Below are positions 38,701-49,363 of a stretch of 64,000 bases of DNA, piece after piece (the first letter of the stretch is position 1; each line of letters starts with the position of its first letter). The stretch is from assembly GCF_016086655.4 (NCBI RefSeq), contig NC_052136.2, forward strand, positions 5,270,001-5,334,000, in the 5' to 3' direction. The position numbers and the translations under genes were made by a program. This DNA is from Lepeophtheirus salmonis. Its lineage: Eukaryota > Arthropoda > Copepoda > Siphonostomatoida > Caligidae. The notes beneath the pieces were generated by a model that saw nothing but the letters and a program-made list of their open reading frames with translations, did no database searches and was not told the DNA's origin.

Positions 38701-41700
38701 ATTGCCCCCTTAAATTAGAAATATTAAAAAGTTCTCGAAAATAGAACTCCTTAAAGTCTTAATGCACCTTTCTCCTGATAGAATCAATATTTTCCATCAA
38801 TTTAAAATAAAATTATGGCGAGGGGACATTGTTATTACTAACAATGACGTAATTATTCGATACTATTTTGCTCTTTTGGCCATTTGTTAAGTATGTAAGA
38901 GAGTTGTTGTGGTATCCCCCCCACCTCCTTGTTCGCATTTGGTACACATAATGTGCGGACTTGATTTTAACAAGACATTAATATTCCAAACTATCTTCCT
39001 CCTACCTCTGTACGCACTTTGTGCATAATCCAATCTTCTGTGAATGAGTACCTCATTTTCAAATTGTACATTGTATATCACTTATAAATTGTCCGTGCTA
39101 TGAGACAAGATCAAAGTCTTTGAACAATGTCCATGAATATTTTTAGATAATTTTTAGCCGTTTGGTTTTTAAACTGAATGAATTTTAATTCTTCTTTGAG
39201 CTAGATATAGCCAAATTTCCTTAAAAACACTTGATAGATTTTGAGTTAATACTATTGATGTACCATATATAAAGTGTAAGTGATTTACTGAAGCATTAAA
39301 TTGTATGAATCAGACATACAATATAGAATAAATATGCAATTTCCGATTAAATATATGAAAGGAGAAGATAAATATGTTTAAACTATTACATTTTGTGGAT
39401 TCAGTATATAAATTTTATAGGGGTATTGCTTTTTTTCCTTTCTTTTATCTCTAATTCGAAATTTATGGGGAGACTTATCAAGTGAGGTTAATTTTTTAAT
39501 CCATCTTTTATTTATTCATATTTGTGTAGCATTGATTATGTATAATTTTTGTCAATTTATTTTTAGAGATTTTTAAATAAAAAATGTATTACAGACTGAG
39601 AAGGGATTTTTTATACCAAACTCTCAGATTATTAGACATATCATGGTATAAAATATAATATGTTTAATTTAAAGCTAATTAAATTAAGGGAAAAAATAAC
39701 TCACTTTGATTATATACATAGAATCGTTGTATATGGTTGATGTATTGGTAGAGTTGTACATAGAAAATATAACCTACCGGTATGTTAAACTATAAGAAAT
39801 CTGTTTTTCTTTCCCAGCAGTCGGTACTATACATTAAATTGAAAGTGACGTCATAGACAATGAGTGGTTCCATTTTTTTTCAAAATCTGCATGTCTTGCC
39901 CAGCTATGAGTACAATACATCAAATTGAAAACTTTAGCAATTCCGATTAAATGATAGTCTCACCTTGTATTTCTATTAACCTTGGACACGACGTGGTTAT
40001 TTTGTCCACATATATCCTCGACTCTCAAATAGAAAAGGAAAAAAAAATGGCAAAAAGCTTAGATATGTTAGCTATGTGAATTTTTATCATACTCAGGTAT
40101 ATTTGGATCAATCTAGGAACCAAGTGGCGAAATTATGAACAATTGGTAATCTTTTCCAAATTAAGTAGCCATCTTGAATACATTTTTGTTCGCTGAGGGT
40201 GCAATAAACAATACTCTATAATTAACCAAACAACTTCCATGAACTTACAATTTATTTTTTTGAGTTAACATGTTGAATTTTGTGATGAAAGAAAAAACAT
40301 TAAAATAAACCAAGAAAGATAAATTGGTGGCATATGTGGTTTCTCAAAAGGGAAATCTTGCTTTTTCACATAATCATGGAAAAATCCCCTTTGCTAAGAA
40401 GCGCGTTTTACCACTTTGTTTTATTACTTTGATTCGGCTAAGCAAATATGTACAAATACTTTATTGAATGTATATACATAGGTAAAGTCAGCTGATTAAA
40501 GCAGAAAGAGTCAACAGACGAAAACAGATAAAGAGAGAGTTCATATGTAATTTTGTTTATCCCATAATGAAAGTGATTCAAGGGACTAAGTCCAAGTCTA
40601 GTTAAAGTCTCAAATCGTTCAAATAAAAGTCAAGTCACAAATCACATTCGATATGCCTTATCCTAAATAATAAATGTATTATATTTCTAAAATCAAGTTT
40701 TTGATACTATTCTAATCAAAGTAACAAAAAAAAATTCTGGTATCATGAGGTTCAGAGATTACTTTGATCATGGATATTTTGTTCGATAATCCAAAAGATA
40801 AGATCCGTTTAGGGATAGGACAAGGAAAAAAAGATATATTTTTAAAGGGGCAATTTTACGGATATATTTTGACTAATCATTTTGAATAGATTACTTTTTT
40901 TAAATTTGTAAAACGAGTCAAGCTTCCTCACCTAAGTCATTTCAAAAAGCTAAATCAATCACTTCACCAGTAAAGTTTTAGTAACTTCTACTCTATAAAT
41001 TATTTAAGTATTTGCTTTTCCGGGTCCAAATTGTCGATGATTTACTCCAACCCACATATAAATATAGAATCTTATTGATTTCCCTAAAAAGTTAGAATAA
41101 TCGTGTATTTTCATCATCATTTGTGGAACTTAATTGACATGATTAATAAAATATCGCCAATTATCCCATCAAAATACCTTTTTTATGGTCTAATAAAAAT
41201 ATATTATGGGGTTAATATTATTGACATGTCATAAAATATACAATTATCCCGATAGCCGTCAACTAAGATTTTTTTAGTTTCTTTTAATCTTTTCAAAAGA
41301 AATTTCATAAATATAATATAAGTATGTTAAATAAGTTGAATTAAAATAATACATAGTTACAAAATTTATGATATAGTTGTATGTAGATCTTTCATTTGGT
41401 TTTGTTTTTTAAATTCAATATATTATTTATTTCGTTTAATGAAAATGAAAATTAATTAATTTCTATTAATTGGAATGTTTTTCTAGAAAATAAATTGATA
41501 TGTTATGTAAAATTATTCCGCCCCCCCCCCCAAAAAAAGGCTTTCTATAATTTCAATTAAACTTTCTCTTTTAAGAAAGTGTTAATTGGTAAATATATTA
41601 TATAATTGACATACTTAAATGTTCTACGAGAACATGAATTATACTGGGAAATACGAATATTGTACACGCCAATCATCCTTAGCATCACATCTTTTATATT

Positions 41701-42307
41701 TGAGATCAATTCAACCTTATGGCAGAAAAAAACTATTGCTTTAAGGATCATATAGTTCTAAAAAATGTGAAATGCAGTATTATGTGGAACCCAATTCATA
41801 CTTTTAAAAAAATCCTCAGATAGGTACTAATTCTTTAATAATCATCATAAAAGGGTTGGGTAGATATGAACGAAATTTTATATCTCCATTTTCTTACAAC
41901 TCGTATAACAATTTAACTAAATTTAGTAAAAATCAAGTATTTTTCGTTAAAAAAAATAACTAACATATTTTTACTATTGTTACTAAAGAAAAATTAAAGA
42001 AATGATATACTTTACATCTATTAACTAGTGATAAAAGAGAAATGTTGATTTGGTTAATGTTAACCCATGACCCTTCTTCTAGAAAAGTTACAATTCTAAT
42101 TGAATAAAATAAGAGACGGAATGTAGCATACGTCAATATAGATTAGATATTATCAGAACATAAATATTATACACAAGCTACAGTCATTAAATTTAAATAT
42201 AGCTCATTTGAGTATGTGGAGAAATAACATACTAATTTAGTTATACTTTTCATTTTTTAGATCGATCTTCTTTAATTAAAGAAGATTTTAATTTCTTTAA
42301 GAATTAG

Positions 42308-42405
42308 GATGAAAAAGAGATCCGAGATACTTTATCATCAACAAGAGATGCGATTGTCAACTACAAAAAAAGACTCACATGCAAGAAAGGCTTAGAATGG
42401 AAGAC
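42308..42405 (+). other. Candidate exon A, unknown gene
   Basis: The segment lies between an acceptor (TTTCTTTAAGAATTAG, ending 42307) and a donor (AAGAC then GTATGT, from 42406). It reads DEKEIRDTLSSTRDAIVNYK, then KRLTCKKGLEWK, ending in phase 2. By eye the translation aligns with candidate exon C at 43.0 kb: IRD, ST(R/K)D, a basic pair, RL, KG and (L/V)EW fall in the same order with nearly the same spacing. I do not know the family. The intervening 42.6-42.74 kb also shares DNA blocks with the second half of exon C. Confidence 0.3.
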
Positions 42406-43012
42406 GTATGTTAATGAATAGGGTGCAGACATATTTTTTTTTTCTTTTTTTTTTTGTGGTGTAACAATAACTTCGATTTATGTGTTTCAAGGTGTGTTTG
42501 GACCTTTTTATACATCTAAAAAGGGTTTTAAGTGCCAGGAGATCTCATTTTTTGGCATTATTATGATGATAGGATAGGAATTTATCCTAAAAAGATAACC
42601 AAACCAAACTAATCTTCATACGAGAGTAGAGTCGACTCCATTATGTTCAAGAATATATTCATCTATATTTAACAATGATGGATATATTCAAGGGCTGAAA
42701 CTATGACGGGACACATTCACTTTCCAATTAAGATAAAAGGATCTGGATGTGAAATATAAAATAAAGATATGTTACTTTCAATTAGGTACTACAACAATTT
42801 AAAGTTATTACCATAAAATTAAAATATTTAAGAAGCAATTACATAAATTTGATATTAAATGCGTTTTAAATTTGATAATTTATATTTGCTAATATCATAC
42901 TTTATTCATTAAGACTTGAAGAAGTGAAATTATATGTTCTCCAAGAGTTAAGACCAAAGGAAGATAGAGGCAATTGAACGAAAATACTTCTAACTTGATC
43001 ATTCATCATAAG

Positions 43013-43159
43013 AGATGTTCGGATTCCGTATTCCACGAAAGACGACGGGATGAAAATTCATCTGAGGAAAACTATCAGGCTTCATAAAGGAGTAGAGTGG
43101 ATTCCTTCCTTGGGAAGGAGATTCCAGGATCGAAACAATGAAATATCCATTCAAGATAA
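43013..43159 (+). other. Candidate exon C, unknown gene
   Basis: The frame is open from 42999 to a stop at 43185-43187 and reads IRDVRIPYSTKDDGMKIHLR, KTIRLHKGVEWIPSLGRRFQ, then DRNNEISIQDK. A possible acceptor AG lies at 43011-43012 (or 43013-43014) and a possible donor (ATAA then GTATAA) at 43160. Composition is much more balanced than the surroundings. The resemblance to candidate exon A suggests either duplicated exons of one gene or two copies of an unrecognised mobile element. Confidence 0.3.
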
Positions 43160-43679
43160 GTATAAAATTTTAATATTTCAAATATAGCGAATTAAGTTCC
43201 TTCGGTCAATTTTAATCACCATTTATTGGCTTTGTCAGTAACATTGGTTTTTTTTCTTACTCTTAAACTTATTTCTTGGATATTTTTACGTAACAGCTTC
43301 CGTATTTTTGTATAATAAGGGAAATAAAATAAAACTATTTAAAAATCTGTTTTCTTAATTAATCTATGTTAGTCCCTGATCATTTTTCCTCACTAATTAA
43401 ATAGCTGAAATCTTCTTGAAAGACAATTTATTCACGTGAATGAGACAGACTAACAACGATAAAAGTGAAAAATGAAAATGCATTGAGTTTCAAAAATATT
43501 AGTTATAAGACCTTAAAGAGGGATGAAGAGAAAGAAGAAAATAGCTACAGAGACAAATTATAAAAACACCTTTACTAATATAACCAGAGATGTAAATCGT
43601 GTGAATTTTCTAATTCTTAGCAGTTGTCATAATTATTTATTGAACTTTCTTCACAAAATAAATTTAATTATATTCAAAA

Positions 43680-43830
43680 CCTGATGGAACATTCGTGTGT
43701 GTCTATAAAAGACGAAGAGTAACCTTGAGTATTTGTTGGAGAGTTATAATTGTAAGTCATTGTTGGACTCAGAGCAAAATTGGGGACCAACATAGGAGGA
43801 AGTCTTACCAATGTCAATATTAATTTCCCG
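43680..43830 (-). repeat. Dispersed repeat family, copy 2
   Basis: On the plus strand it reads GAGTAACCTTGAG, then GTAAGTCATTGTTGGACTCA, the inverted form of the block in copies 3 and 4. It is closest to copy 5 at 61.8 kb. A 66-codon frame on the minus strand covers it but appears accidental. Confidence 0.55.
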
Positions 43831-44331
43831 CTCCCTCTCCTTTTGTCGCGGACAACAATTGGCATGGTTACCATGAGGATTTTCTGTTTTTTAACATGCC
43901 AATTATACCCACCATTTTCATCACAAAATATAACAACATAATTATTTAAATTTTTACATATATTTATCTTTTTAACTAAATAATTGACGAACCTATATTA
44001 TTTATCTTTATTCTTATTAATCAATTTTATTTGCAATTATTGATGGAGGCTAATCACACTCTTGAGAAGATAAAAATAGACTTAGGGAACTTCACACGTG
44101 CTGATATATGAATATTTTCTTATCCTAGATCCTTAAAAAATTATTTCCAATCTGATATTTTACGAAGGATTAGATATAGATTTGTTTTGGATTATCACAA
44201 TTGGTTTCTGTCGTGTTTCGAACAGATTAATATAAAAAGGAAACAATGTATTTATAGTAATCAAAAACTAATTGTTTATTATTGGTTTTTTGGTTGACAA
44301 TATATCTCAAGCTATACACTCTTGTATATTA

Positions 44332-44750
44332 AACCTATCCAAAAATATACTTTTTTTTAATTTTGATATATTTCCGCATTTTTTTCCATGCTTTAAGATG
44401 TGAGAAGCTCAAAAATCATTTTTAGGGATCTAAGTATGTCCTATACTCTGTTCGTTGGCCTTAAAGTTTTTCCAAAATGTCTTTTTGGATGATTTTGCAT
44501 AGTTTTTTTTTGACAAAAAGTAAGATTAAACACATCATTGAATGCCAAAAAAGACATTAAACTAAAATAGTAATATTAAAAAATAATTCTATTTTAGTTT
44601 AATGTATTTTTTGGCATTCAATGATGTGCTTTATCTATACTTTTTGATCAAAAACTACGTAAAATTATCAAAAAAGGCATCCCTAAAAAAATAATTTTTG
44701 AGCTTCTCAAAAACGTATCAAAATTCAAAAAAGTATATTTTTTACAGGTC
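44332..44750. mobile_element. Foldback (long inverted repeat) element, 419 bp
   Basis: Nearly the whole element is two inverted arms of about 200 bases that meet near 44575. Matching pieces include ATATACTTTTTT, GAGAAGCTCAAAAAT, ATCATTGAATGCCAAAAAA and ATTAAACTAAAATAG with their complements. The outer ends are AACCT and, inverted, GACCT, each next to TA (44330-44331, 44751-44752). It has no coding capacity. A TA target and this structure fit a Tc1/mariner-type MITE. As RNA it would form a long hairpin. Confidence 0.85.
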
Positions 44751-44751
44751 T

Positions 44752-46538
44752 AGTGTATTCAAACATGAAAATAAGTAAGATATCATTTTCATTTTTTTTT
44801 AATACTTATGAAATTTTTCTTTCAATAGTTTGATAACTCAAAAAACTTTTTGAAATATAAAGTTCAAATTTATCCTTTGATCCCCGTTAATTAATTAGCC
44901 TAGCAAAATGATTGTAGAAAAGTAGCTATTTTTATGGAAAACAAACTTGACAAGCAAAAATAACAAATAAATATTTTCCAGACTCTTTTTTACCTAATGG
45001 ACGAGGGAGACAAACTCTTTTGAACAAGTGAATATCTCCATAAGTCATAACAAAGGAATTCAGTTATTCATATAATTGAATGTTATCTAATAATTAAGGA
45101 TTACCTAGCTACAAAAATGGATTTATTTTCCATTCCCTCTTTATTTCGGATTGCATCAAATACGGATATTGGATATTTTGCCTCGTTTCCGATGTTGTTA
45201 CGATATATCAGCCCTCATCTATTGGGAACCTTCCAGCCAAGTCTGGGAGAGTAATCAGAGGGGTTCATTTTTAAATCTTCTTTATAAAGTATTATTTTTT
45301 TTAATATACAACTTTCGAAAGCACTAGACTAGCAATTTCTTGAAATTTTGTTTTCATGAAACCCCTTAATGTATATTAGATAATTACAATTTATGTGAGT
45401 TTTAACAAACAAATACGAAAGTGCTTCAAAAACACTAATATATCAATCAAATAGACCACAACAATCAGTGGTTGTATGATTTGAGAATGTAAAGCCATTG
45501 ACATGTGATGTTGCATGAATAAATTGCAATTAATCGTTATGACATTGGCATTTATATGACTAAAATATGAAAGAAAAAATAAATTTCCTTATTAAACTAA
45601 GTCGAAAGTGTTTTTATATCTTTATTATTATTTTATCTATCAAATTAAAAGCGTGTAATCTTTGTATTGAAATAAGTTCTAACAGTAACAAATAAAAACT
45701 ATTGGGAATTGCGTGGAAAAGTTGTCCAACCCCTTTTTTCTGCAAAATCTAAAAAGCTTCAGCTTTTGAATTAACTCTTCCAACTGTATTATTAATTCAA
45801 GTTTTTAGGAAAAAACATAAATAATTTTGTCAATCTTTCTTTCAGACATTTAATCAAAACTGATTTTGAAGGGTAAAAGTAATTTTTTTTAAACTATTAA
45901 TATTTCATTGTTTTGGGTGAGTTAGAGTTGTAGTAAATAAGTTTTTAACTCATGCATCATTTTATTTTTTAGTTTGCAATCTGAAGAGCTTTTTTCTTTA
46001 GGAAGCTGTTATTCAGTCGTATTTGTGTAAAATTCCTTCGTCTCATAACTACTCCACATAATCTAATGAAACTTAATGTGACCTAAGCTACTGTCTTCTT
46101 AGCATTTTTCAAATAACCAGAGTTACAATGTCATTTTTGGTTTCTTTTATTTTTACATACTTGTAAACACTATTTTATGCAACCCATTTTAAATTTATAA
46201 TTTTATACATTTTCTAGTGTGTGAGTTTTTTGTAGTTGGCAATATTAATACATATATATTTTTTTTTTAATTTTCCATTATAAATTTATCATTATACTTT
46301 CATTTTTGAGGGAAAAACATGTAAGTTTACATAGTAATCACGTGTGTGTACACCCATAAAAGCTTCTACGCAAACCCAATAAAACTTTATTGAATCTAAG
46401 CTGCTCTCTTCCATAATTTTCTACAAATTTTCAGGGTTATCATATTATTTTTTGGTTAATTTTTTTACATGCCTGCAGTGCTTGGAATTTAAAACTCTAA
46501 TTTGTCGAATGACAGTTTGCCAAAAATTATTATATAAT
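44752..46538. other. AT-rich stretch without recognised gene
   Basis: There is nothing I can support here. A slightly GC-richer patch at 45150-45260 has no convincing frame. Confidence 0.5.
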
Positions 46539-46787
46539 TGTAATGTTCCACGAACACCACTTACAGACGGAAGCAACGGACCGGAGTAAAGTCAATAAGA
46601 ATACCTTTGGATTGGGGGTACAATCATACACTAAAACATATTTTCTGTAAGGGATTACATTTAAAAGGACGTACATACATTTGAGTATTAAAATATACAA
46701 ACTCGTAAAACAAAAGGTACCTACCTATCTATTTAAAACAAATCCCTACGTCATGATTTAAAAGTAAATAAAAGACACACCATAACA
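46539..46787 (-). repeat. 3' LTR of the minus-strand retrotransposon
   Basis: Same length as the other LTR, with substitutions at about five positions, three of them in a row beside the TGTTATG end. Confidence 0.93.
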
Positions 46788-46797
46788 CCACCCCTCA
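46788..46797 (-). promoter_or_regulatory. Polypurine tract
   Basis: On the minus strand TGAGGGGTGG sits directly against the 3' LTR (TGTTATG). This is where plus-strand DNA synthesis would start. Confidence 0.75.
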
Positions 46798-47090
46798 TTC
46801 AACTTGTACTCGAGGACGAAGTTGATTCATGTGTCTTTTCACCATTCCTTGAGGGGTCTGAACAGACCACAGCACATCTCCAATCTTCTTTTGTAAAACT
46901 CCAGCTACCCACTTGGGCTGGCGAAGGCCGTACCAACGGCACCACACGGTCATTTTGATTTTAAATTCTTTAGTTCGTAATGAAGGAGGAGATGAAGAAG
47001 AAGGATGAGGAGGAGACGGAAGGTATCCATCCAACTGCATGCGAATGCGGCGTGCGCCCAACAGCTCAGCCGGCGTGCTCCCTCATTCTT
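46795..47090 (-). pseudogene. Integrase C-terminal fragment
   Basis: The frame reads STPAELLGARRIRMQLDGYL, the well-known segment after the integrase catalytic core, then a proline/serine linker and the C-terminal domain: LRQPKWVAGVLQKKIGDVLW, SVQTPQGMVKRHMNQLRPRV. The catalytic D,D-35-E core is missing. The frame differs from that of gag-protease. The stop codon TGA (46797-46795) overlaps the polypurine tract. Confidence 0.8.
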
Positions 47091-47593
47091 ACGGCGTTGC
47101 AGGAACAGGAAAGTCCAGGACCGGTCGAATCAACTCTGGATCCAGGGATCGGCCACTTTGGGATATGCGAAACCCTAAATAAGTTAACCTTTCCCCCACC
47201 AAAAACCTCTATTGGACCCGTATTCTTGATCAACTTTGACATATCCACCAGATGTTTCGGTAAAATATTTACGTTCGATCCAAGATCGAGTAACATTTTA
47301 ACTCTTCTCCCATTTATCCTCAGGAAGGCATAGGCCCTATCCCCTACTCCATCATTCAACTGGAAAGAGATGGAAGAACTAGACAGCGCAGATGACGGAC
47401 AGCATACTCTAAAATGGCCCATCTTCCCACACCGGGAACACTCCTTGCCAAACGCAGGGCATTTTGCCTTCTGGAAAACATGGCTTCTTCCACAAAACTT
47501 GCAGTTCCCTCTGTCCATCTTTGGACTAGCCTTTTTGCGTCGACCACGTCCCTTTGGAGCGACGGAGACCTTTTGGCCCCTTATACTCGGATG
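47066..47593 (-). pseudogene. Nucleocapsid zinc knuckles and protease remnant
   Basis: This continues gag in the same frame after the double stop. A basic stretch (KGRGRRKKA) leads to two zinc knuckles: CKFCGRSHVFQKAKC (C-x2-C-x3-H-x6-C) and CSRCGKMGHFRVCC (C-x2-C-x4-H-x4-C), which bind the element's RNA. Then comes the retropepsin-like segment AYAFLRINGRRVKMLLDLGS with NVNILPKHLVD. The catalytic triplet, normally DTG or DSG, reads DLG here, so the protease is probably inactive. After about 35 further residues the sequence passes abruptly into the integrase end in another frame, which places the internal deletion near 47090. Confidence 0.82.
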
Positions 47594-47596
47594 TCA

Positions 47597-48379
47597 TTAC
47601 AGTTTCACTCGATTCCATTTCTTGGCGTGGCTGATGGAGGTTTCCAATGCTCTGGCTAATGACAACACATCTGTCAATTTCGTGCTACCTCTCTCGAAGA
47701 TAGTTTGGCGGAGCCGTGGGGACGACGTGTTCTTAACCACCACGTCTAGAATAATTTCGTCTTCGAACGAAACTTTGCAGCTCCCACACGCAAAGCGACC
47801 AAACTTTACCTGGCCACGCAACCGAGTCACGTAATCATCCACAGGCTCCCCGACTCCCTGTTTCATCTCAGAGAGCCGGAAGCGTTCAAACAACAGACTT
47901 TCCGTTGGGGAGAAAGCATCCCGAATTGCCCTTACCGTCGAGGTGAAGACGTCTTCCTCAGGCAATGCAACAATCTGTATGGTGTTGAACCATTGTTGGA
48001 CCTCTGTCCCAGCACAGTGAAGCAGGAGAGACTTTTTACGTTCCGGGGACATTTCCCCAAACAAGGACACGTATATTTCGAATTCGTCCCACCATGACGA
48101 CCATCTATGGCCTCTACGTGGACCATCCATCAAAAATGGAGAGGGCTGCCGTACCCCAAGCTGTCCCGCCGTGCCTGAAGCACCATCTCCAGAGGCTTGA
48201 GCCCCATCGTTGAAGTCGAAGTACTTGGGATCATAACCACAGCCCTCGATGTACTCTCTCACCAATACCACGAGTTCCAATTTCTTTTTACCACTCAATT
48301 CGTCCTCACTTCCTAGTTCCAACCTGGAACATTCGCGTCTCAGCTCCACGAGCGTGAGCCTTGGTAGTAGTTTCACCAT
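47597..48379 (-). CDS. gag: Gag polyprotein, capsid part (retrotransposon)
   Basis: Structural protein of the retrotransposon particle, 260 codons. The start MVKLLPRLTLVELRRECSRL sits in the primer binding site. A short N-terminal domain is followed, from about residue 100, by the capsid-like retrotransposon gag domain: WWDEFEIYVSLFG, LLLHCAGTEVQQWF, then FERFRLSEMKQGVGEPVDDY and VTRLRGQVKF, ending with ERGSTKLTDVLSLARALE. The frame ends at TAA directly followed by TGA (47599-47594), and the same frame then continues into the zinc knuckles. Just before and after the stops a different frame looks coding over about 60 bases, so two nearby compensating indels, rather than a true terminator, probably created the stops. 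Regulated read-through is less likely. Confidence 0.85.
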   Translation of the reverse strand: MVKLLPRLTLVELRRECSRLELGSEDELSGKKKLELVVLVREYIEGCGYDPKYFDFNDGAQASGDGASGTAGQLGVRQPSPFLMDGPRRGHRWSSWWDEFEIYVSLFGEMSPERKKSLLLHCAGTEVQQWFNTIQIVALPEEDVFTSTVRAIRDAFSPTESLLFERFRLSEMKQGVGEPVDDYVTRLRGQVKFGRFACGSCKVSFEDEIILDVVVKNTSSPRLRQTIFERGSTKLTDVLSLARALETSISHAKKWNRVKL

Positions 48380-48390
48380 CTTCGTCGCCA
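48376..48390 (-). promoter_or_regulatory. Primer binding site, tRNA-Ser(GCT)-like
   Basis: TGGCGACGAAGATGG starts two bases after the 5' LTR. It is complementary to the 3' end of animal tRNA-Ser(GCT) plus CCA, with one mismatch. The gag start codon (48379-48377) lies inside it. Confidence 0.75.
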
Positions 48391-48392
48391 CT

Positions 48393-48641
48393 TGTAATGT
48401 TCCACGAACACCACTTACAGACGGAAGCAACGGACCGGAGTAAAGTCAATAAGAATACCTTTGGATTGGGGGTACAATCATACACTAAAACATATTTTCT
48501 GTAAGGGATTACATTTAAAAGGACGTACATACATTTGAGTATTAAAATATACAAACTCGTAAAACACAAGGTACCTACCTATCTATTTAGAACAAATCCC
48601 TACGTCATGATTTAAAAGTAAATAAAAGACAATACATAACA
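48393..48641 (-). repeat. 5' LTR of the minus-strand retrotransposon
   Basis: Read on the minus strand it starts TGTTATG and ends ACATTACA, the usual TG...CA. It should carry the promoter. TTTTAAATGTAAT and other TATA-like stretches are present but I cannot choose one. A donor-like CTGTAAGTGG lies near its end. Confidence 0.93.
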
Positions 48642-48669
48642 ATAATATATTGGATATTTTAATACAATA

Positions 48670-49363
48670 CCAGTAGTTGAATATATACGCAGACTAATTT
48701 TTAAACGCTTATATCTCGAGGTTCCGTAACCGGAAATAAAAAATTTCAGCACAAGTAACTCGGTAAACCTTTTGGCTTTGTTTTTGTTTTTCTTACTCGC
48801 ATCAAACAAAGTTGTTTACGATGAATGACGACGCCAAATGTGATAGGGTTGCCACTCTCCTCCCACCGTCTGTCAAGGAGATAATCAAGGACTATCCAGG
48901 ACTACTGTGTTCAAGGTCCAGAGGCTTGTCAAGGAGGGAAAAGATCTGAAGGTGGGTGTTCGGACCGGCATACCACGGAAAATTAATGTGGATGAGGTGA
49001 AACAGGCCTTCACAAAAACATTTGGCCACCTCAACCACCCGATTTGAATCCCCTTGACTATAGTGGCAAATTGAGAAGAAGGCCTGTGCTACCTGCCACT
49101 CCAATTTGGACTCATTGAAGACCAGCGTCAATGAGCAATGGGCAGCCATGGAAGGCCATTACATCATCAATGTGTGTAAGGCCTTCTGTGGACGATTGGA
49201 GGGTGTCATAGCAGCTGATGGCGGTTATATTCAGTAATTATATTAAATTTTATACCAGAATAAATTCTTTATTTTATAATTCTCAAAAAAAATACGTCAT
49301 ACGAATTTTATTGCACATTTAATTATTTGCCTCAAATAGTCCGCGTATTTATGCAACTACCGG
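48670..49363 (+). mobile_element. Deleted Tc1/mariner element, 694 bp
   Basis: The inverted ends match well: CAGTAGTTG, then ATATACGCAGACTA on the left; CGGTAGTTG, then AAATACGCGGACTA from the right. TA flanks both (48668-48669, 49364-49365). At about half the standard length it is internally deleted. It starts 29 bases beyond the end of the LTR retrotransposon. Confidence 0.88.
48821..49237 (+). pseudogene. DD37D transposase, ends only
   Basis: The ATG at 48821 gives MNDDAKCDRVATLLPPSVKE. A frame change then gives TTVFKVQRLVKEGKDLKVGV and RTGIPRKINVDEVKQAFTK, from the N-terminal DNA-binding part and linker. This passes directly to PPDLNPLDYS with the third catalytic aspartate and to the tail QIEKKACATCHSNLDSLKTS, VNEQWAAMEGHYIINVCKAF, ending DGGYIQ and a stop at 49235-49237. 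The first two catalytic aspartates are deleted. The tail is the best preserved among the copies here. Confidence 0.85.

Larger units (their letters stand above)
23831..42307. other. Long AT-rich stretch with few features
   Basis: About 18 kb with no recognised gene. The exceptions, listed separately, are the palindrome at 24076, a dispersed repeat at 25387, the CRE-like pair at 28073, another such octamer at 39846-39853 and a weak exon candidate at 35599. Long poly-A and poly-T runs and short TA repeats (such as near 36247) are common. It may be one or more large introns. Confidence 0.5.
46539..48641 (-). mobile_element. Ty3/gypsy-like LTR retrotransposon, internally deleted
   Basis: This 2,103-bp element lies on the minus strand. 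Two 249-bp direct LTRs flank it, with the 5-bp target duplication ATAAT on each side (46534-46538, 48642-48646). Inside, in order: tRNA primer site, gag, zinc knuckles, a protease remnant, the end of integrase and a polypurine tract. Reverse transcriptase, RNase H and the integrase core are absent, about half of a normal element. The LTRs differ at only about five positions, so insertion was recent. It must have moved using proteins from a complete relative. Gypsy assignment rests on the gag type and the integrase tail; the missing polymerase prevents proof. Confidence 0.93.

Noticed and set aside
38887..39081. 64-codon minus-strand frame with YAQSAYRGRRKIVW
   Set aside because: Local composition is a little richer in GC, but there are no splice signals or family motifs. 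Probably part of an undescribed repeat or chance.
47370..47834. 154-codon plus-strand frame across the retrotransposon
   Set aside because: It is the antisense shadow of gag and the zinc knuckles, which have clear family motifs.
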